DNA of 63,654 bases from Mycolicibacterium iranicum (lineage in GTDB: Bacteria > Actinomycetota > Actinomycetes > Mycobacteriales > Mycobacteriaceae): contig NZ_LWCS01000037.1 in NCBI RefSeq assembly GCF_001650495.1, positions 1-63,654 on the forward strand, in the 5' to 3' direction. Position numbers and translations under genes: made by a program. Below, in pieces: positions 8,200 through 16,727 of this stretch. How positions within the stretch are numbered: the stretch's first letter is position 1; every line of letters begins with the position of its first letter. The notes beneath the pieces were generated by a model, which saw only the letters and a program-made list of their open reading frames with translations, searched no databases and was not told where the DNA came from.

Positions 8200-10185
8200 G
8201 TGACGGTAGAAGCTTCCCCGAATCTGAAGTCCGGCATCGACCTGCGCTACGTCGACGCCGACGCCCGCCCGCAGGACGACCTGTTCGGTCACGTCAACGG
8301 CCGCTGGCTGCGTGAATATCAGATCCCCGGTGACCGGGCGACCGACGGCGCGTTCCGCACGCTCTACGACCGCGCCGAGGAGCAGATCCGCGACCTGATC
8401 ACCGAGGCGGCGAATGCGAACGCTCCGGAGGGTACCGACGAGCAGCGCATCGGCGACCTGTACGCGAGCTTCATGGACGAGCAGACGGTGCGCGCGCGCG
8501 GCTTGGCGCCACTGCTGGACGAGCTGGCCACCATCGACGCCGCCGACACCCGCGAAGGCCTGGCGGCGGTGCTCGGCTCGCTGCAGCGCAGCGGTATCGG
8601 CGGGGGCAGCGGCGTCTACGTCGACACCGACTCGAAGAACTCGACCCGCTATCTGCTGCATCTGAGCCAGTCCGGGATCGGGCTGCCCGACGAGTCCTAC
8701 TTCCGCGACGAGCAGCACGCCGCGATCCTCGCCGCCTACCCCGGGCACATCGCGGCGATGTTCGCGCTGGTGTACGGCGGCGAGCATGCCGAGACCGCGG
8801 CCCGGATCGTCGCGCTGGAGACCAAGATCGCTGCGGCGCACTGGGACGTGGTGAAGCGTCGCGACGCCGACCTGACCTACAACCTGCGCACGTTCGCCGA
8901 GGTCGTCGACGAGGCGCCGGGCTTCGACTGGACGGGATGGCTGCGTGGGCTCGGCGCCACCGACGAACAGGTCGCCGAACTCGTTGTGCGCCAACCTGAT
9001 TACCTGACAGCGTTCGCCGCCCTGTGGGCCGACGAGGACCTGGAGGACTGGAAGAACTGGCTGCGGTGGCGCGTCATTCACGGCAGGGCGTTCCTGCTGA
9101 CCGACGAGCTGATCGCCGAAGATTTCTCGTTCTACGGCAAGCTGCTGTCGGGGACGGAAGAGATTCGTGAGCGCTGGAAGCGCGGCGTCTCGGTGACCGA
9201 AGCCCTGATGGGTGAGGCGCTGGGGCGCCTCTACGTCGAGCGTCACTTTCCGCCGCAGGCCAAGGCGCGGATGGATGAACTGGTCGCGAACCTGCGCGAG
9301 GCGTACCGCGTCAGCATCAACACGCTGGAGTGGATGACACCGGCGACGCGCGAGAAGGCACTCGTCAAGCTCGACAAGTTCGCGCCGAAGATCGGTTATC
9401 CCGCGAAGTGGCGGGACTATTCGTCGCTGGTCATCAAGCGCGACGACCTGTACGGAAACTACCGGCGCGGTTATGAATTGGAGTACGACCGGGATCTGGC
9501 CAAGCTGGGCGGACCGGTGGACCGCGACGAGTGGTTCATGACGCCGCAGACCGTCAACGCGTACTACAACCCGGGCATGAACGAAATCGTGTTCCCCGCC
9601 GCGATCCTGCAGCCGCCGTTCTTCGACGCCGAGGCCGACGACGCCGCGAACTACGGCGGGATCGGCGCGGTGATCGGGCACGAGATCGGCCACGGGTTCG
9701 ACGATCAGGGCGCCAAGTACGACGGCGACGGCAACCTGGTGGACTGGTGGACCGATGAGGATCGCGCCGAATTCGGGCTCCGGACAAAGGCATTGATCGA
9801 GCAGTACGAGGAGTTCGTGCCGCGCGGACTGGAACCCACGCACCACGTGAACGGAGCGTTCACGGTCGGTGAGAACATCGGCGACCTGGGTGGCCTGTCC
9901 ATCGCGCTGCTGGCCTACAAGCTTTCGCTCGACGGCGAAGAAGCCCCGGTGATCGACGGGCTGACCGGCGAGCAGCGGGTGTTCTTCGGTTGGGCTCAGG
10001 TGTGGCGCACCAAATCCCGGGAGGCCGAAGCCATTCGGCGTCTCGCGGTGGACCCGCACTCACCGCCGGAGTTCCGCTGCAACGGGGTCATCCGCAACAT
10101 GGACGCGTTCTACGACGCGTTCGAGGTCGGCACCGACGACGAGCTGTACCTGGAACCCGAGCGCCGCGTCCACATCTGGAACTGA
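8200..10185 (+). CDS. zmp1: zinc metalloprotease Zmp1 (M13 / neprilysin family)
   Basis: 661 residues; M. tuberculosis Zmp1 (Rv0198c) has 663. The zinc site HEIGH has H494, E495 and H498, and the third ligand lies in ENIGDLGG (E558). Family hallmarks VNAYYNPGMNEIVFPA and the C-terminal RVHIW region are present. There is no signal peptide, as in the M. tuberculosis protein, which nevertheless is found outside the cytosol and affects inflammasome activation and phagosome maturation in infection. The GTG at 8200 was chosen because it gives the family length; upstream codons in the same frame lie over the divergent Rv0199-like gene. Flanking genes match the M. tuberculosis locus. Confidence 0.95.
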   Translation: MTVEASPNLKSGIDLRYVDADARPQDDLFGHVNGRWLREYQIPGDRATDGAFRTLYDRAEEQIRDLITEAANANAPEGTDEQRIGDLYASFMDEQTVRARGLAPLLDELATIDAADTREGLAAVLGSLQRSGIGGGSGVYVDTDSKNSTRYLLHLSQSGIGLPDESYFRDEQHAAILAAYPGHIAAMFALVYGGEHAETAARIVALETKIAAAHWDVVKRRDADLTYNLRTFAEVVDEAPGFDWTGWLRGLGATDEQVAELVVRQPDYLTAFAALWADEDLEDWKNWLRWRVIHGRAFLLTDELIAEDFSFYGKLLSGTEEIRERWKRGVSVTEALMGEALGRLYVERHFPPQAKARMDELVANLREAYRVSINTLEWMTPATREKALVKLDKFAPKIGYPAKWRDYSSLVIKRDDLYGNYRRGYELEYDRDLAKLGGPVDRDEWFMTPQTVNAYYNPGMNEIVFPAAILQPPFFDAEADDAANYGGIGAVIGHEIGHGFDDQGAKYDGDGNLVDWWTDEDRAEFGLRTKALIEQYEEFVPRGLEPTHHVNGAFTVGENIGDLGGLSIALLAYKLSLDGEEAPVIDGLTGEQRVFFGWAQVWRTKSREAEAIRRLAVDPHSPPEFRCNGVIRNMDAFYDAFEVGTDDELYLEPERRVHIWN

Positions 10186-10218
10186 TGCGCCGGCGGGCGG
10201 GCCGCGGTATCGAGAGGT

Positions 10219-10590
10219 TCAGGCCGGCAGGAACTTGGCGGTGTCGTAGTAGGTGCGGAAGGCGATGATCGCGTCGTCGTCGCCTTCGAGCACGCTGACG
10301 CCGTCGTACTGGAAATCCGCGCCGTCGCGCAGATGTCCGTGCGACGTCCACTCCAGATACGCGACGTTGTCGTCGGCCACCGTGTGACGGAACGTCGCGT
10401 CGATGTCGTCGAACACCTCGCGGTACTGCTCCCAGAACGTTCGCGCCCCACCCTTGCCGTGCTGTTCGTGCGGGATGCCCGCCTTGCTCAGCGTGGCGTC
10501 ATCGCCGAACAGCTCGATGAGTGGTTCGACGTCGCCGCTCTGATGCAGTTCTCCCAGGGCCTCTACGAATTTCTCGGTCAAATCGTGCAT
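10219..10590 (-). CDS. NTF2/SnoaL-like protein
   Basis: 123 residues from the ATG at 10590 (MHDLTEKF). The pattern of an N-terminal helix (VEALGELHQSGDVEPLIELFGDDATL) followed by strands ending in AFRTYYDTAKF is typical of SnoaL-like/nuclear transport factor 2 folds, which include isomerases, hydrolases and small-ligand binders. No signal peptide. It ends 33 bp from the convergent zmp1 stop. Substrate unknown. Confidence 0.75.
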   Translation of the reverse strand: MHDLTEKFVEALGELHQSGDVEPLIELFGDDATLSKAGIPHEQHGKGGARTFWEQYREVFDDIDATFRHTVADDNVAYLEWTSHGHLRDGADFQYDGVSVLEGDDDAIIAFRTYYDTAKFLPA

Positions 10591-10649
10591 ACCGGGCGCT
10601 GTACCCGGCGAGGGTGCACTGACACCGGGAACGACGGAATCGTAATAAC

Positions 10650-11111
10650 TCAGTCCAGGAAGCGGGCGCGCACCTCGGGCGCCGGGATGGGACAGGTGTC
10701 GTGGGTGCCGAAGATGCGGTAGCGCACCCGCGCGAAGCCGTCGTAGAGAGCGTCGCGCACCGGGGCGGGAACGACGCCGACGATCCGCAGCGTCCGCCAC
10801 AGACCGCCGAGGTATCCGGCGACTCGCAGCGCGGCATCGGTTTTCACGCTCACCTGCTCGTCGGGTCTGCCCGGCCGCTCAACGAACACGACGGAGTCCA
10901 CGTCGGCCAGGAACGGATGCCGCTCGATGACTCCCTTGGCGAATTCGCCTTGCAGGGGCGCGAACCGCAGGCTGCCGTGCGGGTCGAGCCGCAGAATGGT
11001 CTGCACGGCGCCGTTACAGAAGCCGCAGATTCCGTCGTAGAGCAGAACCGGCGCCGACTCGGTCGCCGAACGCGCGGGGCCGCCCGATGCTGTCGCGTGC
11101 GGATTGGACAT
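10650..11111 (-). CDS. DCC-family thiol-disulfide oxidoreductase-like protein (DUF393)
   Basis: 153 residues with the DUF393 signature LLYDGICGFCNGAV (DGxCxxC) near residues 23-36, then SLRFAPLQG and a C-terminal RVRYRIFG segment. The CGFC pair suggests thiol redox chemistry, although few members have been studied. A strong Shine-Dalgarno AAGGAGG (11119-11125 on the complement) precedes the ATG. It lies 59 bp upstream of the NTF2-like gene on the same strand and is divergent from the first PGRS-type gene. Confidence 0.82.
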   Translation of the reverse strand: MSNPHATASGGPARSATESAPVLLYDGICGFCNGAVQTILRLDPHGSLRFAPLQGEFAKGVIERHPFLADVDSVVFVERPGRPDEQVSVKTDAALRVAGYLGGLWRTLRIVGVVPAPVRDALYDGFARVRYRIFGTHDTCPIPAPEVRARFLD

Positions 11112-11291
11112 GGCACACCTCCTTGTTGCCTGTGAGAGGTTTCCCCGGATCGAGCCTGCGAAAGCTCACTGTGAGGAAGAGAACGGCGACCGCGGCCGGG
11201 CCGATCGCATTTGCCGAAAAGCGGTACTCGCGGATCAACCATGCGGTACACACCTCATGAGTTCCGGCGAACGTCCAGAGAAGGGATCACC

Positions 11292-12665
11292 GTGTCGAAC
11301 CCGCATGTAGCAGCCCCAGACTCCGCGCTTCCACTGCGACAGCTGGTGTCCGCCCGACATCTGCTCACCGTCGGTGTCGGCGGGGCCGCGATGATCGGCA
11401 TCGGAATGTTGCTGGGCTCGTCTCCGAGCCCATCCGGACCCGCAGCCCCCGCCCCCGACATCACCCTGCTGTCGAATGAATCCGCCTGGGGCACAGTGCC
11501 CTCGGAGCCATGGTGGATCCTGGGGCACGCTTCTTCAGGCGACGGCGCAAAGGGCAACACCGCATTCGTCCAGACCGCTTCCGTCCCGCTCTACTGCGGG
11601 CTGATCTGCGATGGCGCCGACGGCACGGAGGAGAACCCCGACGGCCAGAACGGCGGTCTGCTCTTCGGCAACGGTGGCAACGGCTGGAACAGCACCACCG
11701 CTGCGGTCGCCGGGGGCAGAGGCGGTCACGCGGGTCTGTTCTTCGGCAGCGGCGGCGACGGTGGCGACGGTGGTGCGGGCGCGGCCGGCGGCAAGGGCGG
11801 CAACGGTGGCCTCTTCGGCGGCAGTGGAGGAGACGGCGGCAACGGCGGCTCCAACGATGCAGGCGACGGTGGCGCAGGCGGCAACGGCGGCAACGCCGGT
11901 CTGCTCGGCAGCGGCGGCGCAGGCGGCAACGGCGGCAACAGCGCCGTCACCGTCCCCGGGGTGAACGTCACCGGCGGCGCGGGCGGCCGTGGCGGGAACG
12001 CCACGAACGGCAACGGCGGAACGGGCGGTGACGGCGGCGATTCCGTGGGGCTCAGCGGCATCATCCGCGGCGGCGCGGGCGGCGCCGGCGGCTTCGTGGT
12101 GGGCAACGGCACCGGTGGCGACGGCGGGGCCGGGGGCGACTCCAACCTCACGGTCGTCGGGGTCTCGGCCGGCGGCATCGGCGGCAACGGAGGCAGCGTC
12201 GGCGGGTCGGGTGACGGCGGCGACGGCGGCGACGCGGGCAACGCGGTCGGGGCCAACACGACGTTCTCCGACGTCGGCGGTAAAGGCGGCAACGCCGGAG
12301 TTTTCGGCGGCAACGGCGGCGATGGCGGCGACGGCGGCAATGCGTCCACCGACGGGATGGGCTCGGGCGGCACAGGCGGCTCGGGCGGACAGGGCGGCCG
12401 CGGTGGCCTCGGCGGCGACGGGGGCAACGGAGGTTCCGGCGGCGACGGTGATTCCGTATCCGGCCCCGCCGACGGCGGCAAGGGCGGTCAGGGTGGCAAC
12501 GGCCTGACCGGAGCCGGCGGCGACGGCGGCGACGGCGGCGACGGCACGTCCGGCAGCGGTGTCGGCACCGGAGGAAATGGCGGCAACGGCGGCAAGGGGG
12601 CCGAGCCGGGTGCCGGCGGCAAGGGCGGCGACGGCACGACGACAGACGGCCAGGACGGCTCCTGA
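11292..12665 (+). CDS. PE-less PGRS-type glycine-rich protein, copy 1
   Basis: 457 residues from the GTG at 11292, preceded by GAGAAGGG. The protein has no PE domain. Its N-terminus holds ARHLLTVGVGG and a hydrophobic segment (about residues 22-45), SNE at 61-63, WW at 74-75 and a Cys pair C102/C106. Then come some 300 residues of GGxGGx/GGDGG repeats, the PGRS architecture known from PE_PGRS proteins, where the repeats form glycine-rich helical sandwiches and some bind calcium. The N-terminal landmarks are shared with the gene at 28585-30171, so the two are paralogues. A hydrophobic N-terminus suggests export and surface location; cleavage is uncertain. The antisense proline-rich frame at 11726-12481 is a shadow of the repeats. 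Confidence 0.85.
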   Translation: MSNPHVAAPDSALPLRQLVSARHLLTVGVGGAAMIGIGMLLGSSPSPSGPAAPAPDITLLSNESAWGTVPSEPWWILGHASSGDGAKGNTAFVQTASVPLYCGLICDGADGTEENPDGQNGGLLFGNGGNGWNSTTAAVAGGRGGHAGLFFGSGGDGGDGGAGAAGGKGGNGGLFGGSGGDGGNGGSNDAGDGGAGGNGGNAGLLGSGGAGGNGGNSAVTVPGVNVTGGAGGRGGNATNGNGGTGGDGGDSVGLSGIIRGGAGGAGGFVVGNGTGGDGGAGGDSNLTVVGVSAGGIGGNGGSVGGSGDGGDGGDAGNAVGANTTFSDVGGKGGNAGVFGGNGGDGGDGGNASTDGMGSGGTGGSGGQGGRGGLGGDGGNGGSGGDGDSVSGPADGGKGGQGGNGLTGAGGDGGDGGDGTSGSGVGTGGNGGNGGKGAEPGAGGKGGDGTTTDGQDGS

Positions 12666-12672
12666 GCCGACG

Positions 12673-13086
12673 TCAGCGCCCGCCGAGGAACGGCCGCAAG
12701 ACCAGCAGGAAGGCCCCGAGCAGGGCCAGCGGGGCGGCCAGCGGTAACCAGGGCACCTGCACCGGAAGCGCGACCGCGACGGCGACCGCCCCGGCGAAGC
12801 CGACGGCGAACGCCATCGTCGGCACCGTCGGGTCGGTGTGCCGCAGCACCAGATACACCGCGGCGGCCAGACCGGCGAGCAGCGTGTGCATCGGCGCGGA
12901 GTCGGCGACGACCACCGTCGCCACCACCAGCAGAACCGCCGCGGTGGCCGCGGGGCGCCACCAGACCGATACCACCACGGCGACCACCGCGACAGCGGCG
13001 ATCACGAGCGAGGGGCCCTCGGCGCGGTAGGCCGCGGCACCGACCATCAGGATCCCGAACGCCTGCGGCAGAAGCGTTCTCGTCAT
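12673..13086 (-). CDS. small polytopic membrane protein of the MoxR operon
   Basis: 137 residues with about five hydrophobic segments and almost no soluble part. The ATG overlaps the stop of the DUF58 gene by 4 bp, making it the last gene of the five-gene MoxR cluster. No recognised family. It ends 7 bp from the convergent PGRS-type gene. Confidence 0.7.
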   Translation of the reverse strand: MTRTLLPQAFGILMVGAAAYRAEGPSLVIAAVAVVAVVVSVWWRPAATAAVLLVVATVVVADSAPMHTLLAGLAAAVYLVLRHTDPTVPTMAFAVGFAGAVAVAVALPVQVPWLPLAAPLALLGAFLLVLRPFLGGR

Positions 13087-14294
13087 CGGCGGGACCTGTG
13101 GACGGGGACCAGCGCCATCGCCTGATCCAGCGTGGCGTCACCCGGCCATCCGACGATGTCGACACCGACGGTCGCCATGTCCCGGTACATGAACGACCGC
13201 TGCATCGCCCACATCCGGTGCACCAGCGGGTCGTGGTCGCCCTCGACCGGGCTGCCTTCGAGGACGTCGACCGCGACCACCGGATGCCCACGCTTGCGCA
13301 GATCGATGAGTGCCAGCGCGAATTCGGTGTCGAGCATGGTCGAGAACGCGATGACGATCGCCCCGGTCGGGACGGCGGGGCGTGGCGCGAGGGTGCCGGT
13401 GGCGGTCTCATAGGTGTCTGCCGCGCCGAGCATCGTGTCGAGGACCCGGTAGAACTGGCGCTGGCCGATGTCGGCGCCCAGCCACCGGGTGCGGCGGCTG
13501 CCGAGGGCGACGAGCCCCGCCCGGTCGCCGTAGCGCAACGCGCTCTGGACCACCTGGGCCGCACCTCTGGCGGTCCGCTCGGTCGCCGCGGTGGCCGGGC
13601 CGGGCGGCTGCGGATAGGTGTCGACGAGCACCACCACGTCGGCGGCCCGGTCGGTGAGTCGCTCGGTCACGTGGAGTGCGCCGCGTCGCGCGCTGACCGC
13701 CCAGTTGACCGTGCGCAACTGGTCGCCGGGCACGTAGGGCCGGATGTCGGCGAACTCGACCCCCGGTCCGGTGTGGCGGGTGAGGTGAGTGCCCAGCCGG
13801 TCGAGCAGGTCGGTGCGCGGAATGCCGGTGGATTGCGGTGGCGCGACGGGGAACACGCAGATCTCCGCTGCGTCCGCGGTGCCTGTGCCTTCGAGCAGCC
13901 CGCCCCTCCCGGTGACGCGCACCGTCGCCCTGATCGGGTAGCGGCCCCAGCGGGCCGCCCGCACGGTGACCGTCCCTGCGTCGTCGTCGAGCGTCATCCC
14001 TTCGACCGCCGCGCATGTCAGGGCCACCTGGGAGCCGTCGTCGGCGCTCGCCGTGACGCTCACGCGGGACTGCTCGTCCTCGAAACACCGTTGGAACGGC
14101 GGGTTTCCGTTGACGTCGACGGACGGCACGTGCCGCTGCCGGCCGATCGAGCACAGCACCCCGATCAGCGGGGCGGCGAACGCGACGAGATCCCACCGGC
14201 CCGTCACCAGTGCCTCGGTGATGGCGACAGCCGCGCATACCGCGATCGCCCTGGCGAGCGACGATGTACGCCAACGTAATTCGACGGCGACCAT
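13083..14294 (-). CDS. DUF58 / vWA-like protein
   Basis: 403 residues from the ATG at 14294, 2 bp after the MoxR stop. Two hydrophobic segments near residues 15-45 are followed by a beta-rich region and the DUF58 signature (GVEFADIRPYVPGDQLRTVNWAVSARRG, about residues 195-222, read in parts), then a von Willebrand A-like fold (VVVLVDTYPQP). DUF58 proteins pair with MoxR AAA+ ATPases in metallochaperone or envelope-stress systems. The open frame continues to 15221 but that stretch is a shadow of the MoxR gene. Confidence 0.85.
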   Translation of the reverse strand: MVAVELRWRTSSLARAIAVCAAVAITEALVTGRWDLVAFAAPLIGVLCSIGRQRHVPSVDVNGNPPFQRCFEDEQSRVSVTASADDGSQVALTCAAVEGMTLDDDAGTVTVRAARWGRYPIRATVRVTGRGGLLEGTGTADAAEICVFPVAPPQSTGIPRTDLLDRLGTHLTRHTGPGVEFADIRPYVPGDQLRTVNWAVSARRGALHVTERLTDRAADVVVLVDTYPQPPGPATAATERTARGAAQVVQSALRYGDRAGLVALGSRRTRWLGADIGQRQFYRVLDTMLGAADTYETATGTLAPRPAVPTGAIVIAFSTMLDTEFALALIDLRKRGHPVVAVDVLEGSPVEGDHDPLVHRMWAMQRSFMYRDMATVGVDIVGWPGDATLDQAMALVPVHRSRR

Positions 14295-14296
14295 GC

Positions 14297-15250
14297 TCAC
14301 CGGGCCCTGGGCACCGGTGTGCGCCGCAGCAGCTCCTCGATCACGTCGGCACCCTGAACCTTGCGCACCCACATCTCCGGTCGCAGGCTGATCCGGTGCG
14401 CCATCGTGGGCACCGCAAGCGCTTTCACGTCTTCGGGGATCACGTAGTCGCGGCCCAGCAACAGCGCCCGCGCCCGGGCCAGCTGGACGAGGTCGAGCTC
14501 GGCGCGGGGACTCGCCCCGACCGCGACCTGCGGGTGCTGCCTGCTCGCGGCGGCGAGGGAGACCACGTACTGGACGACGTCGTCGTGCACGCTCACCTGC
14601 TCCACCGACTCCTGCATGTGCAGCAGGTCGGTGGCGTCGACGACCTGCTGCACCGTCACCGGCGCCGAGCCGCGGTCGAGCCGCCGCCGCAGCATCGTGG
14701 CCTCCTCCGGTTCGGACAGGTAGTTCAGTTCCAGCCGGATGGCGAACCGGTCGAGCTGCGCTTCGGGCAGCGGGTAGGTGCCCTCGTACTCGATCGGATT
14801 GTCGGTCGCCAGAACGAGAAACGGCTCGGGCAGCCGATGGGTGACGCCGTCGACGCTGACCTGGCGCTCGGCCATCGCCTCCAGTAGCGCCGCCTGCGTC
14901 TTGGGCGGGGTGCGATTGATCTCGTCGCCGAGGAGCAGGTTGGTGAACACCGGTCCGCGGCGGAATTCGAAGCGTCCCGACTGCATGTCGTAGATCGTCG
15001 AACCGAGCAGGTCGGCGGGCAGCAGGTCGGGGGTGAACTGCACGCGGGTGAACTCCAGACCGAGCGCAGCCGCGAATGACTTGGCGATCAACGTCTTTCC
15101 CAGCCCGGGCAGATCCTCGACCAGCACGTGCCCGCGGGCCAGCACCGTCATCAGGATCAGGTTGAGTGCGCCGCGCTTGCCGACGACGGCCCGGCCGATC
15201 TCGTCGAGCACCGACTCGCATCGGGCGGTCGTCACCGCGGGCGTGCTCAC
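14297..15250 (-). CDS. MoxR-family AAA+ ATPase
   Basis: 317 residues from the GTG at 15250, which overlaps the previous stop by 4 bp (GTGA). Walker A is EDLPGLGKT, Walker B LLGDEINRTPPKTQAALLEAM, sensor region ATDNPIEYEGTYPLPEAQLDRF, all standard for the MRP subgroup of MoxR. It is the motor partner of the adjacent DUF58 protein; such pairs act as chaperones for protein or cofactor assembly. A longer frame to 15526 adds low-complexity sequence from the neighbouring gene and was rejected. Confidence 0.92.
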   Translation of the reverse strand: MSTPAVTTARCESVLDEIGRAVVGKRGALNLILMTVLARGHVLVEDLPGLGKTLIAKSFAAALGLEFTRVQFTPDLLPADLLGSTIYDMQSGRFEFRRGPVFTNLLLGDEINRTPPKTQAALLEAMAERQVSVDGVTHRLPEPFLVLATDNPIEYEGTYPLPEAQLDRFAIRLELNYLSEPEEATMLRRRLDRGSAPVTVQQVVDATDLLHMQESVEQVSVHDDVVQYVVSLAAASRQHPQVAVGASPRAELDLVQLARARALLLGRDYVIPEDVKALAVPTMAHRISLRPEMWVRKVQGADVIEELLRRTPVPRAR

Positions 15251-15729
15251 AGCCGCTCCAGCCGCGCGAGGATGTCGTCGAGGGTGCGGCGGCCGGGACC
15301 GGGCTCCTGGCCGCCGGAGCGGGCGATGTTGTCCGGATCCACCCACTGCCACAGTTCGTCGCCGAACACCATCCGGCCAGTCGATTGGAAAGACCTGGCG
15401 TCCTTGCCTTTTCGACGCCCGGCGGCGAGCTCGAACTGGCGCGCCAGCATCGGGCGCAGCCTGCGGTCCCAGTCCGCTCGTGTCGATTCCGACCACGAGA
15501 TCAGCGTCTCGGTGCGTGTCAGCCACCGGCGCACCGCGGCCGCGGCGTCGTCATCGACGGTGTCCTGCTCCACCGCTGCTTCGTGGTCGAGTCGCGCCAG
15601 AACTGCGCACAGCACGCACGCGATCGCGCCGCCGGTGACCGCCACGACGAGTTCGCGCTCCAGCTGGGTGAAGGCGAACGCCTGCACCGCGATCACCAGC
15701 ACCAGCCCCGCGGCAACGACTTTCGTCAT
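15247..15729 (-). CDS. membrane protein of the MoxR operon
   Basis: 160 residues with two hydrophobic segments at the N-terminus (about 5-20 and 25-45) and a soluble charged tail rich in Arg, Asp and Trp (ADWDRRLRPMLARQFEL). It overlaps both neighbours by 4 bp and so is a coupled member of the MoxR operon. No family recognised. Confidence 0.72.
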   Translation of the reverse strand: MTKVVAAGLVLVIAVQAFAFTQLERELVVAVTGGAIACVLCAVLARLDHEAAVEQDTVDDDAAAAVRRWLTRTETLISWSESTRADWDRRLRPMLARQFELAAGRRKGKDARSFQSTGRMVFGDELWQWVDPDNIARSGGQEPGPGRRTLDDILARLERL

Positions 15730-16667
15730 GACAGCGCCTGCAGTTCGCGCTGTACCGCGCGCAGTGCACGCACCGCGTCGGCGCGATGGGTCTCATTCAT
15801 GACGTGCGGGCTGAACCGGGCCTCCTCGAAGAGATCGACCAGTTCGGTGGCGTTGCCCGCCTGCAGCGCGTGCCGTTCGATGGCGCGGGCGAGCACCTCC
15901 GAGGGGGTGTCGGAATCCTGCGGCGTGGTGCCGGGCGACTTCTCCAGTTCGCGTTCCATCGCGAGATAGCACGCGATGATCGCCTCCCGCGGATCCCGGT
16001 CGGGGTCGTCCATCTCGGCGAGGCCGAGCTCGGCCGCACGGGCCAGGTCCGGTTCCGCGGTCACCGGCGGCGACGCGGGCGGCGCGCCCTCCATTGCCGG
16101 TGACGAGACGGCAGGGCGCCTGCGGCCGAACACAGTGGCCGCGATCGACAGCAGGACCAGCACGATCGTCGCCGTCGCCAGGATCGCGAACACGCTGCCG
16201 CCGTCCTCGGCGGGACGCTGTCGCGGGTCCTCGGCGGCGTCCCGCGGGGTCTCCGGCGGCGCGGCCGGCCCGGGCTCGGCGGCAGGGGCGTCGTCGAGAA
16301 CCGGCGGCGTCACCCATCGCATCAGCGCGAGCAGCACCAGCGACCACGCGAGCAGCACGATCGTGGCGATCACCAAGGGGCGCCACGGCAGGCGGCCGCG
16401 CTCGCTGCGCCACTGCCGCGGGGGTTCGCCGGGTCCGGGCCTGGCGGTCCGACGCATGGCCTGCGACAGGATCGAGATCGCGATGACCGCGATGGACACG
16501 GCGAGCATCACGGCCACCGCGACGACGCTGCCGGAGCCGGTGTCGACGGTCTCGGGCTCGGGACGTCGTTGCGCGCCGGGCAGATAGCCCCGCAGCGCGA
16601 CGATGGCCAGAATCATCAGCACGATCACCACGATCGTGCGTCCTACCGCTCTGTCATCGACCCTCAT
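15726..16667 (-). CDS. DUF4129-domain membrane protein
   Basis: 313 residues, first gene of the MoxR operon. Four hydrophobic segments (about 10-28, 48-68, 98-118 and 165-182) are separated by Pro/Glu/Asp-rich loops; the C-terminal 100 residues match DUF4129 (AIIACYLAMERELE, then PSEVLARAIE and LVDLFEEARFSPH). DUF4129 often accompanies MoxR, DUF58 and transglutaminase-like proteins. No transglutaminase gene is present here. The ATG at 16667 lies 60 bp downstream of the L,D-transpeptidase stop, on the same strand. Confidence 0.8.
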   Translation of the reverse strand: MRVDDRAVGRTIVVIVLMILAIVALRGYLPGAQRRPEPETVDTGSGSVVAVAVMLAVSIAVIAISILSQAMRRTARPGPGEPPRQWRSERGRLPWRPLVIATIVLLAWSLVLLALMRWVTPPVLDDAPAAEPGPAAPPETPRDAAEDPRQRPAEDGGSVFAILATATIVLVLLSIAATVFGRRRPAVSSPAMEGAPPASPPVTAEPDLARAAELGLAEMDDPDRDPREAIIACYLAMERELEKSPGTTPQDSDTPSEVLARAIERHALQAGNATELVDLFEEARFSPHVMNETHRADAVRALRAVQRELQALS

Positions 16668-16727
16668 CGCCCCTCAGTGCCATCGTGGCACGGGAGGCAC
16701 GCCGCGCGGCGCGAAAGGGTTACCCCG

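Noticed and set aside
8128..10059. 643-codon minus-strand frame opposite zmp1
   Set aside because: zmp1 has its full set of catalytic motifs on the plus strand; the antisense frame is composition-biased with no family match.
11726..12481. 251-codon Pro/Pro/Ser-rich minus-strand frame
   Set aside because: Antisense of the PGRS repeats of copy 1; no start signals.
11650..12650. Repeats in the PGRS genes as a CRISPR-like or minisatellite array
   Set aside because: The periodicity follows codons for Gly-Gly-x and varies at third positions; there are no constant repeats with unique spacers.
11292..12665. Classification of the glycine-rich genes as PE_PGRS genes
   Set aside because: No PE domain (about 110 residues with Pro-Glu near the start) is present in either protein.
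13083..15221. 712-codon open frame covering the DUF58 gene and the MoxR region
   Set aside because: Only the part from ATG 14294 matches DUF58; the upstream part is Arg/Pro/Gly-rich shadow of the MoxR gene in another frame.
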